A stretch of DNA of 64,000 nt from Paracoccus limosus (GTDB lineage Bacteria > Pseudomonadota > Alphaproteobacteria > Rhodobacterales > Rhodobacteraceae): NCBI RefSeq assembly GCF_009711185.1, contig NZ_WMIF01000005.1, forward strand, positions 1 through 64,000. The letters run 5' to 3'. The notes under the pieces are model-generated. The model saw only the letters and a program-made list of their open reading frames with translations, was not told the DNA's origin and searched no databases. Positions 45,732-53,409 of this stretch are shown here, piece by piece (position 1 is the stretch's first letter; every line of letters begins with the position of its first letter). A program made the translations under genes and the position numbers.

Positions 45732-45745
45732 GGAATTATTATTCC
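45732..45745. promoter_or_regulatory. IolR-type operator upstream of the inositol binding protein gene
   Basis: GGAA-N6-TTCC at 45732-45745; with flanking bases the symmetric arms are TGGAAT and ATTCCA around TATT. This form is described for RpiR-type IolR of rhizobia (from memory). A second copy lies at 46654-46667 in front of the divergent genes. Confidence 0.65.
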
Positions 45746-45778
45746 ATTTTGATCACAATGCAAGCGCGCAGTTCCATT

Positions 45779-46600
45779 TCATTTCGCCGCATTGCGGCGA
45801 CTGCCGACCGACACCGCCAGCGTGATTGCCAGCGACAGCGTCGCCGACAGCGCGCGGAACTCGCCGAAATCGACCTCGGCCACCAGCAGCGGCACCACGC
45901 CCGGCAGGCGCAGCGGACTCATGGCATTGTCGGTGATGGCGACGACCGGCAGGCCGCGATCACTGGCCGCCTGCGCCAGATCCACGGTTTCTTGCCGATA
46001 GGGCGCAAAGGTGATGGCGATCAGCGCGTCGCCCTCGCGCAGGGCGTGGCGGTGATCCATCTGCCCGGTCATATCGTGCAGCATCGAGGATATACCCATC
46101 TTCTCAAAGGCATATGACAGGTATGACGCAATCGGGAACGACCGGCGCAGCCCGATCAGATGGATGGTATGCGCCTGCGCCAGCTTGGCCACCGCCTCGT
46201 CCAGCGACCGCGCATCGACGGTCGCCGCCAGCCGTTCCAGCGACAGCCGCCCGGCATCGACGAACTCCGCCAGCAGCGCCGAGGGGCTGTCGGCGCCGCG
46301 GTCGCGCAGATTGCTCAGCCGGTCCGAATAATCCGGCAAGCTGACGGCATAGACGCTGCGAAACAGCCGCTGCATCTCGGAAAAGCCGGAAAACCCCAGC
46401 ATCTGACAGAACCGCATCATCGCCGAGGGTTGCACCTCCGCCCCCGCCGCCAGTTCTGCCACGGTGGAAACCGCGATTCTGTCCATGTTTTCTGACAGAT
46501 ATTCGGCGCATTGTCGCATCCGGCGCGGCAGATCCGCCGAAACCGCCTGCAGCCGGTCGTTGAATTCCTCGATGTCGCGGGGTGCGGCAGGGCTGTTCAT
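45779..46600 (-). CDS. iolR: RpiR-family transcriptional regulator of inositol genes
   Basis: A 273-residue RpiR regulator. The N-terminal helix-turn-helix (about 20-80, STVAELAAGAEVQPSAMMRFCQMLGFSGFSEMQRLF) is followed by a SIS sugar-phosphate-binding domain (about 115-260) that probably senses an inositol pathway intermediate. I chose the ATG at 46600 over the one at 46633, which has no ribosome binding site. It lies between the divergent dehydrogenase genes and the transport operon, with matching operators on both sides. It is most likely a repressor. Confidence 0.9.
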   Translation of the reverse strand: MNSPAAPRDIEEFNDRLQAVSADLPRRMRQCAEYLSENMDRIAVSTVAELAAGAEVQPSAMMRFCQMLGFSGFSEMQRLFRSVYAVSLPDYSDRLSNLRDRGADSPSALLAEFVDAGRLSLERLAATVDARSLDEAVAKLAQAHTIHLIGLRRSFPIASYLSYAFEKMGISSMLHDMTGQMDHRHALREGDALIAITFAPYRQETVDLAQAASDRGLPVVAITDNAMSPLRLPGVVPLLVAEVDFGEFRALSATLSLAITLAVSVGSRRNAAK

Positions 46601-46653
46601 CTGGGTTCTCGCTTTTCCTTTGACAGCAACCATTGCACCACGCTAGCCGGAAT

Positions 46654-46667
46654 GGAATAAATATTCT
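46654..46667. promoter_or_regulatory. IolR-type operator in the iolR/dehydrogenase gap
   Basis: GGAA-N6-TTCT at 46654-46667, one base off the perfect GGAA-N6-TTCC form seen at 45732. It lies between the regulator gene and the divergent oxidoreductase gene at 46703, so it could serve both promoters. Confidence 0.55.
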
Positions 46668-46702
46668 ATCTCTAACTGCGCATCGATTCGAAGGAGGAGC
46701 GA

Positions 46703-47821
46703 ATGGAGCGTCTGCGCGTGGGGCTTATCGGAACCGGATTCATGGGCAAGACCCATGCCTTGGCCTGGCGCAATCTGCGCGCGGTCATGGGCGACGGTCC
46801 CGAAGTCCTGCTGGAAACACTATGCGATCAGCCCGCCGACAAGGCCGCCCGGCTTGCCGAGCAGTTCGGCTTTGCCCGCGCCACGGGGGATTGGCGCGCG
46901 ATGATGGCCGATCCGGGTATCGACGTGGTCTCGATCACCACGCCCAACAACCTGCACCGCGACATGGCGCTGGCAGCCATTGCCGCCGGAAAACATGTCT
47001 GGTGCGAAAAGCCGATGGCGCTGACGCTGGAGCAGGCGCAGGAAATGGAGGCCGCCGCCCGCGCCAAGGGCGTGGTGACCATGGTTGGCTACAACTACAT
47101 CCACAACCCCGCCTTTGCCCATGCCGTGCGGCTGGTGAATGAGGGTGCAATCGGTCGCATCGTGCATTTCCGTGGCTGGGTCGATGAGGATTATCAGGCC
47201 GATGGCGAGCTGGCATGGACATGGCGCGCGCGGCTGGCCGATGCGGGGCTTGGCGCGCTTGGCGACATGGGCTGCCATCTGGTGTCGATGACGCTGGCGC
47301 TATGCGGTCCCGTCGCTTCGCTGGTGGCCGACATGCAGACCGTGCACGACACCCGTCCCCTGCCCGATGGCAGCGGCCGCGCCCCGGTGGAAAACGAGGA
47401 TACCGCGACCGCGCTTCTGCGCTTTGCCAATGGTGCGCATGGCTCGATCTCGACCTCGCGCACGGCATGGGGTCGCAAGAACAAGCTGGCATGGGAGGTG
47501 CATGGCACCAAGGGCATGATCGCCTTTGACCAGGAACGGCTGAACGAATTGCAGCTGTTCGTGAACGAAGGCCCCAAGGCCACGCAGGGCTTTCGCACCA
47601 TCCTGACCGGGCCCGAGCACCCGCCCTATGGCCAGTTCGTGCCCGCCGCCGGTCATCAACTGGGCTTCAACGATCTGAAGATCATCGAGGCCGCCGCCTT
47701 TACCCGCGCCATCGCCGACGGCAGCCGCCCGCACCCGGATTTCACCGCCGCGCTGGACTTTGAAACCCTGATCCACGCCATCGCCACCTCGGCCCGCGAA
47801 GGCCGCCGCGTCGAACTGTAA
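46703..47821 (+). CDS. Gfo/Idh/MocA-family oxidoreductase of the inositol locus
   Basis: A 372-residue NAD(P)-dependent dehydrogenase. The Rossmann motif is VGLIGTGFMGKTHALAW, the catalytic lysine is in CEKPMALT, and the second catalytic region is GALGDMGCHLVSM. The longer C-terminal part fits scyllo-inositol or other inositol-isomer dehydrogenases rather than IolG itself. It has a GAAGGAGGAG ribosome binding site. It is followed 11 bases later by iolG and is divergent from iolR. The exact substrate is not decided by the sequence. Confidence 0.85.
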   Translation: MERLRVGLIGTGFMGKTHALAWRNLRAVMGDGPEVLLETLCDQPADKAARLAEQFGFARATGDWRAMMADPGIDVVSITTPNNLHRDMALAAIAAGKHVWCEKPMALTLEQAQEMEAAARAKGVVTMVGYNYIHNPAFAHAVRLVNEGAIGRIVHFRGWVDEDYQADGELAWTWRARLADAGLGALGDMGCHLVSMTLALCGPVASLVADMQTVHDTRPLPDGSGRAPVENEDTATALLRFANGAHGSISTSRTAWGRKNKLAWEVHGTKGMIAFDQERLNELQLFVNEGPKATQGFRTILTGPEHPPYGQFVPAAGHQLGFNDLKIIEAAAFTRAIADGSRPHPDFTAALDFETLIHAIATSAREGRRVEL

Positions 47822-47832
47822 AGGAACATCCC

Positions 47833-48822
47833 ATGACGAATATCGCCCTTCTGGGCTGCGGCCGCATCGGCCAAGTCCATGCCAAGGCCATTGGCCGCAC
47901 CCCCGGCGCGCTGCTGGTCGCGGTCGCCGATGCCATGCCCGCCGCAGCCGAGGCCGTGGCCCGGCAATATGGCGCCGAAACCCGCAGCATCGAGGCCATC
48001 GAGGCGGCCGGCGACATCGACGCCGTGGTGATCTGCACCCCCACCGACACCCATGCCGACCTGATCGAGCGTTTCGCCCGCGCCGGCAAGGCGATCTTTT
48101 GCGAAAAGCCGGTGGATCTGTCCGAGGCCCGCGTCCGCGCCTGCCTGCAGGTGGTCGAGGATACCGGCGCGCGGCTGATGATCGGCTTCAACCGCCGGTT
48201 CGACCCACATTTCGTGGCGCTGAAGGCGGCAGTCGATCAGGGCCGCATCGGCACTGTTGAGCAGGTCACCATCACCAGCCGCGACCCCGGCCTGCCGCCG
48301 GCGGCCTATATCAAGGTCTCGGGCGGAATTTTCCGCGACATGACCATCCATGATTTCGACATGGCCCGGCATCTTCTGGGCGAGGACGTGACCAGCGTCT
48401 ATGCAACCGCCGCCGCCTTGGCCGATCCCGCCATCCGCGATCTGGGCGATTTCGACACCGCGACCGTGGTGCTGACCACCGCCTCGGGCCGGCAGGCCAC
48501 CATCATCAACTCGCGCCGCGCCAGCTATGGCTATGATCAGCGCATCGAGGTGCATGGCTCGAAAGGCATGGTCAGCGCCGAAAACCAGCGCGCCGCCGAT
48601 ATCGAGATCGCTACCGCCGAGGGCTTCCTGAAGCCGCCGCTGCTGGATTTCTTCATGACCCGCTACACCGCCGCCTATGAGGCCGAGCTGACGGCGTTCC
48701 TTACGGCGCTGGCCGGAGGCACCGCCATGTCGCCTTCGGGTGCGGATGGGCTGGCGGCGCTGCAACTGGCCGAGGCGGCACTGGAATCGGTGCGCAGCGG
48801 GGCTGCCGTCACCCTGTCCTGA
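47833..48822 (+). CDS. iolG: myo-Inositol 2-dehydrogenase
   Basis: A 329-residue Gfo/Idh/MocA enzyme with the NAD motif ALLGCGRIGQVHA, the catalytic lysine in FCEKPVDL, GFNRRFDPHF, and the D-x3-H pair in MTIHDFDMARHLLG. These are the IolG pattern. It oxidises myo-inositol to scyllo-inosose, the substrate of IolE. Together with iolE-D-B-C this gives nearly the whole pathway; methylmalonate-semialdehyde dehydrogenase (iolA) is not in the window. Confidence 0.94.
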   Translation: MTNIALLGCGRIGQVHAKAIGRTPGALLVAVADAMPAAAEAVARQYGAETRSIEAIEAAGDIDAVVICTPTDTHADLIERFARAGKAIFCEKPVDLSEARVRACLQVVEDTGARLMIGFNRRFDPHFVALKAAVDQGRIGTVEQVTITSRDPGLPPAAYIKVSGGIFRDMTIHDFDMARHLLGEDVTSVYATAAALADPAIRDLGDFDTATVVLTTASGRQATIINSRRASYGYDQRIEVHGSKGMVSAENQRAADIEIATAEGFLKPPLLDFFMTRYTAAYEAELTAFLTALAGGTAMSPSGADGLAALQLAEAALESVRSGAAVTLS

Positions 48823-48866
48823 CATCGGGCCGGGGCGCAGAAAGCAAGTGACAGAAACCTGTCAAT

Positions 48867-48904
48867 ATGGCATATATTGCAAACAACCTTGCACGATATG
48901 CCAT
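48867..48904. promoter_or_regulatory. Long inverted repeat overlapping the start of the second RpiR gene
   Basis: ATGGCATAT (48867-48875) pairs exactly with ATATGCCAT (48896-48904). Inside it, TGCAA (48878-48882) pairs with TTGCA (48889-48893). Together they make a 38-base imperfect palindrome whose right end includes the likely start codon at 48903. The layout suggests autoregulation by the RpiR protein it precedes. Confidence 0.55.
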
Positions 48905-49763
48905 GAACCTGCGCGAAAAACTGACCCAAGCGGCCCAAGGCAGCGGCGCGGCCCCTGCCTTGGCCCGCTATATGCTGAACGCCTTTGCCGAGCTGCCCTT
49001 CGTTTCGGCGGCGGAACTGGGCCGCGCCGTCGGCGTCAGCGAGGCGACGGTCGGACGTTTTTGCCGCCAGCTTGGCTATGCCAATCTGCGCGCGCTCAAG
49101 GATGAGCTGCGCCATGACATCGGCGATGCGCCCTGGCTCTTGCGCGACCGGCTGGAAGAGCTGCGCGGCGAGGATGGCGAAACCGCGCTGGCCCGTGGGC
49201 TGGAGCTGGAAATCGCCGGCCTTGCCCGCATCTATGAACAGGCGCGCAGCCCCGATTGGGCGCGCACCGCCGCCCGTCTGGCCGGCGCCCGGCAGGTCTG
49301 GGTCGCGGGCTTTCAGACCGAGGCGGGGCTGGCGCAATATTTCGCCGCGCAGCTGGGTTATCTGCGTCCGGGCGTGCGGCTGGTCGATACGGCGGCGGGC
49401 AATTTCGCCGATGTGCTGCTGGCGGGCGAAACCGACGCCTGCCTCGTCCTCTTCGAGGCGCGGCGCTATTCCCGGCTGGCCCGGCTGCTGGCGGCCGAGG
49501 CGCAGGCGCGCGCGATCCCGGTCGTGCTGATCACCGACGAACATTGCAGCTGGGACGCCGGCCTGACCGATGCCACCTTGCGCGTCAGCACGGCGACCGG
49601 ACAGTTCTGGGACGGCACCGCACAGATGGCCAGTCTGGGCAACCTGCTTTTGAACAGCACCTTTCGCGAACTCGGCCCCGGCGTGCGCGACCGGATGGAG
49701 GCGATCGCCAGCCTTTACGGCAGCGTCACCGGCCATGTCGGCGGCCCGCCCCCGAAATCCTGA
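48903..49763 (+). CDS. RpiR-family regulator of the succinylamino-acid module
   Basis: A 286-residue RpiR protein. The N-terminal helix-turn-helix (about 30-75) has FVSAAELGRAVGVSEATVGRFCRQLGY, and a SIS domain follows (about 115-250). Family similarity begins at the ATG at 48903; an in-frame ATG at 48867 exists, but neither has a good ribosome binding site. It differs from the inositol regulator and stands directly before the enolase-superfamily enzyme (39-base gap), so it probably controls that pair. Confidence 0.88.
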   Translation: MNLREKLTQAAQGSGAAPALARYMLNAFAELPFVSAAELGRAVGVSEATVGRFCRQLGYANLRALKDELRHDIGDAPWLLRDRLEELRGEDGETALARGLELEIAGLARIYEQARSPDWARTAARLAGARQVWVAGFQTEAGLAQYFAAQLGYLRPGVRLVDTAAGNFADVLLAGETDACLVLFEARRYSRLARLLAAEAQARAIPVVLITDEHCSWDAGLTDATLRVSTATGQFWDGTAQMASLGNLLLNSTFRELGPGVRDRMEAIASLYGSVTGHVGGPPPKS

Positions 49764-49802
49764 CGCCCGATCCCAGATCCAGACATTCCGATGGAGACCC
49801 CG

Positions 49803-50927
49803 ATGCCCCCCCTGTTCCCCGGCCTCAAGATCGAATCGGCCGAGCTGCGCCTGATCCGCCTGCCGCTGATCACGCCCTTTGTCATCTCGACCGGCACGAT
49901 GACCGACAAGCATATCCTGCTGCTGACCCTGCGCGCCGAAGGGCTGGAGGGTTACGCCGAAGGTGTGATGGACCCCTATCCCGACTATCTTGAGGAAACC
50001 GTGGCCGGCGCCCGGCCCTTTCTGCGCGAGGTGATCCTGCCCCGCATCACCGGCCAGCGCTTTGCCCATCCCGCCGAGCTCGCTGCCATCCTTGACCCTT
50101 GGCGCGGCCATCGCATGTCCAAGGCCATGGTCGAAATGGCGCTGTGGGATCTGTGGGCCAAGGCGCTGAACCTGCCGCTGGCAAAGGCGCTTGGCGGCGT
50201 GCGCGACAGCGTCGAAAGCGGCGTCAGCCTTGGCATCGCCGATATTCCCACCACCTTGCAACGCGCGGGCGAGGCCATTGATGCCGGCTACAAGCGCATC
50301 AAGCTGAAGATCAAGCGCGGCCACGATCTGGCGATGATCGCCGAGCTGCGGCGGACCTTCCCCGAGGCCAAGCTGACGGTCGATGCCAATACCGATTACC
50401 GGCTGAACGACCTGCCGCTGTTTCATGCCATGGATCAGTTCGGGCTGGACTATATCGAGCAGCCGCTGGCATTCGACGACATCCACGACCATGCCCGCCT
50501 GCAGGAACGCCTGATCACCGCGCTGTGCCTTGACGAAAGCATCCGCTCGGCCACCGATGCGCGCCATGCGCTGGTCGCCGGCGCCTGCCGGGTCATCAAC
50601 ATCAAGGTGGGTCGCGTCGGCGGCCATGCCTCGGCCCGCGCCATCCATGATCTGTGCGCCGCCTTCGACGTGCCGGTGTGGTGTGGTGGCATGCTTGAGG
50701 CCGGGATTGGCCGGGCGCATAACATCCATCTGTCGACGTTGGCGAATTTCACCAAGCCGGGCGATGTCGCCTCGGCCAGCCGCTATTTCCACCGCGACCT
50801 GATCAATGAGCCGCTTGAGGTCGTGCAGGGCCGCATGGCGGTGCCGGCGAACGGGCCCGGCATCGGCGTGACGCTGAACCGCGACTTTGTCGAGACCGTC
50901 ACCGCCGAGCGCGAGGTGCTGCGATGA
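49803..50927 (+). CDS. Enolase-superfamily enzyme, N-succinylamino acid racemase/OSBS-like
   Basis: A 374-residue protein of the muconate-lactonising subgroup. Catalytic lysines are in the K-x-K of RIKLKIKRG (about 167-169). Metal ligands are in DANTDY (about 194), YIEQPL (about 220) and LDESIR (about 245), and the second-face lysine is in INIKVGRVGG (about 269). These fit the N-succinylamino acid racemase/o-succinylbenzoate synthase family. With no menaquinone genes nearby and a GNAT-like gene coupled by ATGA, racemase action on N-succinyl amino acids is more likely. The ATG at 49803 has GGAG six bases upstream; an ATG at 49791 is less well placed. Confidence 0.88.
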   Translation: MPPLFPGLKIESAELRLIRLPLITPFVISTGTMTDKHILLLTLRAEGLEGYAEGVMDPYPDYLEETVAGARPFLREVILPRITGQRFAHPAELAAILDPWRGHRMSKAMVEMALWDLWAKALNLPLAKALGGVRDSVESGVSLGIADIPTTLQRAGEAIDAGYKRIKLKIKRGHDLAMIAELRRTFPEAKLTVDANTDYRLNDLPLFHAMDQFGLDYIEQPLAFDDIHDHARLQERLITALCLDESIRSATDARHALVAGACRVINIKVGRVGGHASARAIHDLCAAFDVPVWCGGMLEAGIGRAHNIHLSTLANFTKPGDVASASRYFHRDLINEPLEVVQGRMAVPANGPGIGVTLNRDFVETVTAEREVLR

Positions 50928-51619
50928 GCGTCGAGATCCGCGAACTGGCCGGCATCGCCGAGCTCAAGGCCGCCGAGGATCTGCAACGCGCCGTCTGGGG
51001 GGCTGCGGACCCGCCCGATGCCTCGGATCTGCTGCTGGTCGTCCAGCACGAGGGCGGGCTGGTCGCCGGCGCCTTTGCCAAAGGGCGGATGCTGGCATTC
51101 CTTTTTGCGCTGCCAACGGCGACGCCGGGCGTGCAGCATTCGCACCGTCTGGCCGTGCTGCCCGAGGCGCGCGGGCTGCGGCTGGGCGCGCGGATGAAAT
51201 GGTTCCAGCGCGACTGGGGGCTGGCGCATGGCGTCGAACTGGTGCGCTGGACCTATGATCCCTTGCGCGCGATCAATGCCGGGCTGAACATCGCAAGCCT
51301 TGGCGCGCAGGCGCGGATCTATCACCGCGACTATTACGGCGAGATGGCGGGCATCAACGCGGGCCTGCCCTCGGACCGGATCGTGGCGGAATGGCATCTG
51401 GCAGCACCCCATGTCGCGGCCCGCGCGGCGGGCGAACGCCCGGCGCAGACTGGGCGGCGCCTGCCGATCCCGCAAGATATCGACGCGCTGGTCACAGCCG
51501 CCCCCGAGGCCGCGCTGCGCGAACGCCTGCGCCTGCGCGCCGCGCTGGAAACCGCCTTTGCCGCCGGCGAGGCGATCACCGGCTTTGACCGTGCCCGCGC
51601 GGAATACCTGCTGAGCTGA
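50924..51619 (+). CDS. GNAT-like acyltransferase paired with the racemase
   Basis: A 231-residue protein. The middle part (HRLAVLPEARGLRLGARMKWFQRDWGLAHGVELVRWTYDPL) contains the acyl-CoA loop of the GNAT fold, and NIASLGAQARIYHRDYYG is typical of the subgroup found beside N-succinylamino acid racemases. In Geobacillus such a protein succinylates D-amino acids, which the racemase then inverts before desuccinylation (from memory). The ATG overlaps the racemase stop. A desuccinylase is not adjacent. A terminator-like hairpin follows at 51624. Confidence 0.8.
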   Translation: MSVEIRELAGIAELKAAEDLQRAVWGAADPPDASDLLLVVQHEGGLVAGAFAKGRMLAFLFALPTATPGVQHSHRLAVLPEARGLRLGARMKWFQRDWGLAHGVELVRWTYDPLRAINAGLNIASLGAQARIYHRDYYGEMAGINAGLPSDRIVAEWHLAAPHVAARAAGERPAQTGRRLPIPQDIDALVTAAPEAALRERLRLRAALETAFAAGEAITGFDRARAEYLLS

Positions 51620-51623
51620 AGCT

Positions 51624-51649
51624 GGTGGGGCGCGCTCCAGCGCCCCACC
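51624..51649. terminator. Bidirectional hairpin between convergent genes
   Basis: GGTGGGGCGC (51624-51633) and GCGCCCCACC (51640-51649) make a perfect 10-bp stem with a 6-base loop. It sits in the 37-base gap between the GNAT gene and the convergent RTX gene. There is no T run, but size and place fit a shared terminator. Confidence 0.65.
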
Positions 51650-51656
51650 CGACGGG

Positions 51657-52265
51657 TCAAAGCAGGAAATCGCTGGCGTCCAGCTGCGACTTGCTGAAAC
51701 TCTCCAGCACGATGCTGCTGTCTGCCGACAGCGTCAGCACCAGATCGCCCCCCTGCTGCCGGGCCGAGGCGATCACCCCGTTCAGCTGCGCGCGGCTGAA
51801 ATCATCCAGCGCGATCCGATCGAGGCCGTTCTGGAAATCCATGATCCGGTCGCGCCCGTCGCCACGCTCGAATTCAAACACATCGGCGCCCGATCCGCCA
51901 TAAAGCCTGTCCCGGCCCAGACCACCGTCCAGCGTGTCATTGCCAATCCCGCCCTGCAGCAGATCATCGCCCGCGCCGCCGTCCAGCTCGTCATGACCCA
52001 GCCCGCCCAGCAGCCGGTCATTGCCGGCACCGCCGTCCAGTTCGTCATTGCCGCGGCCGCCGTCCAGCAGGTCGTTGCCGGCCCCGCCTTCGATGTCGTC
52101 ATCGCCGGCCGCGCCGAACAGGCTGTCATGACCCGCGCCGCCATGAATGCTGTCATGGCCGCCCTGCCCATTGATCCAGTCATTGCCCTCGCGCCCGGCA
52201 ATCCAATCGGCAAAATCGTAACCGCTGATCCGGTCGGCAAGCGAGGTTCCGTTGATCTGTGCCAT
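51657..52265 (-). CDS. Small RTX-type calcium-binding protein, probably type I secreted
   Basis: A 202-residue protein made of an N-terminal stretch of about 20 residues and RTX nonapeptides from about residue 23 to 125 (GGAGNDRLLGG type). A C-terminal domain with DRIMDFQNGLDRIALDDF follows and ends ASDFLL. There is no N-terminal signal peptide, as expected for type I export. The ATG at 52265 follows AAAGGAAA. The end resembles that of the RTX protein at 22338 (DFLL), suggesting a shared exporter elsewhere. Confidence 0.85.
   Translation of the reverse strand: MAQINGTSLADRISGYDFADWIAGREGNDWINGQGGHDSIHGGAGHDSLFGAAGDDDIEGGAGNDLLDGGRGNDELDGGAGNDRLLGGLGHDELDGGAGDDLLQGGIGNDTLDGGLGRDRLYGGSGADVFEFERGDGRDRIMDFQNGLDRIALDDFSRAQLNGVIASARQQGGDLVLTLSADSSIVLESFSKSQLDASDFLL
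51885..52200 (-). repeat. Tandem RTX-coding repeats (second protein)
   Basis: About 310 bases of imperfect 27-base units encoding glycine/aspartate nonapeptides of the calcium-binding beta roll; protein-coding, not a CRISPR or satellite. Confidence 0.8.
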
Positions 52266-52406
52266 ATGCGTTTCCTTTCCGAAACGGTCTATCCGCGCCG
52301 GCGCCCGCTGCGCCGATCCATGGCGCGGTTCTGGCACACGCCCGCTGACAGCGATCTGATTGCGCCTGTCAGGCAATTGTCAGCGCACCCGGGCTATGGC
52401 ACCGGC

Positions 52407-52739
52407 ATGAGAATGCGACCCTGCCTTGTCCTTGCGCTGATGCTTGCCCTGCCGGCTATGGCCGACGGTCAGGGCGCGCCGGTCGTGCCCGTGGCCCCGG
52501 GCCCGGATGTCGAGCTGGCCCGCGATCTGGTCGAGCGCGGCCAGATCCTGCCGCTGGCCAAGGTGCTGGCCCTGCTGCAGGCGCGCCACCCCGGGCAGGT
52601 GGTCGAGGTCGAACTGGAATACAGCTACGGCAAACTGGTCTATGAGGTGGACATGATCACCCGCGACGGCCGGCTGATCGAGGTCGATCTGGACGCCGCC
52701 ACCGGTGCCATCCTTGATCTGGACGAAGAGGACGACTAG
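52407..52739 (+). CDS. Periplasmic PepSY-domain protein
   Basis: A 110-residue exported protein: a signal peptide (LVLALMLALPAMADG) and one PepSY domain (about 35-110, with VVEVELEYSYGKLVYEVDMITRDGRLIEVDLDAATGAIL). It lies 5 bases before the response regulator gene, so the three genes look like one signalling unit. PepSY proteins of this size often accompany two-component systems and may modulate the sensor in the periplasm; that is inference. The ATG at 52407 gives the natural signal peptide. Confidence 0.85.
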   Translation: MRMRPCLVLALMLALPAMADGQGAPVVPVAPGPDVELARDLVERGQILPLAKVLALLQARHPGQVVEVELEYSYGKLVYEVDMITRDGRLIEVDLDAATGAILDLDEEDD

Positions 52740-52744
52740 CCCCG

Positions 52745-53407
52745 ATGCGCGCCCTGCTGGCAGAAGACGACCCCCGCATCGCCGCCGATGTCGAGCGCGC
52801 GCTTGGCGTTTCCGGCTTTCGGGTCGAGCGGGTGTCGGATGGCGAAACCGCATGGTTCCGCGGCGGCACGGAAAGCTATGACCTGATCGTGCTGGACCTG
52901 AACCTGCCCCGCCTTGACGGGCTGACGGTGCTGAAACGCTGGCGCGCCGAGGGCTGCGAAAACCCGGTGCTGATCCTGACCGCGCGCGGCGCCTGGACCG
53001 AGCGGGTCGAGGGCATCGACGCCGGCGCCGACGATTACCTGCCCAAGCCCTTTCGCATGGAGGAACTGATCGCCCGCGCCCGTGCGCTGGTGCGCCGCGC
53101 CGGCGGGCGGGGCACCGGACAACAGCAGTTCGGGCGGCTGGCGGTGGATCTGAACCGGATGACCGCCAGTCTGGACGGCATCCCGGTGCAAGTCACGCCG
53201 CTGGAATTCCGGCTGATCGCCTATCTGGCGCTGAACCGCGACCGGGTGATCTCTCCGCCCGAGCTGCTGGAGCATCTTTATGGCGATGACGACGCGCGCG
53301 AGGCGAATGCCTTGGAGGCGGTGATCGCCCGGCTGCGGCGCAAGCTGGGGCCGGGGGTGATCGCGACCCGGCGCGGCTTTGGCTATCATCTGGATGAGGC
53401 GGGCTAG
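52745..53407 (+). CDS. OmpR/PhoB-family response regulator
   Basis: A 220-residue regulator. The receiver domain has the acidic pair in LLAEDDPRI, the phospho-acceptor D51 in VLDLNLP and the lysine in DDYLPKPF. The C-terminal winged helix (about 125-218) has VTPLEFRLIAYLALNRDRVISPPELLEHLY and ARLRRKLG. It is preceded by the PepSY gene and followed 2 bases later by its kinase, a QseB/PhoP-like arrangement. Confidence 0.95.
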   Translation: MRALLAEDDPRIAADVERALGVSGFRVERVSDGETAWFRGGTESYDLIVLDLNLPRLDGLTVLKRWRAEGCENPVLILTARGAWTERVEGIDAGADDYLPKPFRMEELIARARALVRRAGGRGTGQQQFGRLAVDLNRMTASLDGIPVQVTPLEFRLIAYLALNRDRVISPPELLEHLYGDDDAREANALEAVIARLRRKLGPGVIATRRGFGYHLDEAG

Positions 53408-53409
53408 GG

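Noticed and set aside
48675-50792. 705-codon minus-strand frame
   Set aside because: Runs antisense across three real genes (iolG end, RpiR regulator, racemase), which no real gene would do.
49803-50927. Muconate or chloromuconate cycloisomerase
   Set aside because: The K-x-K and DES/KVGR pattern and the GNAT partner fit the N-succinylamino acid racemase group; there are no catechol genes beside it.
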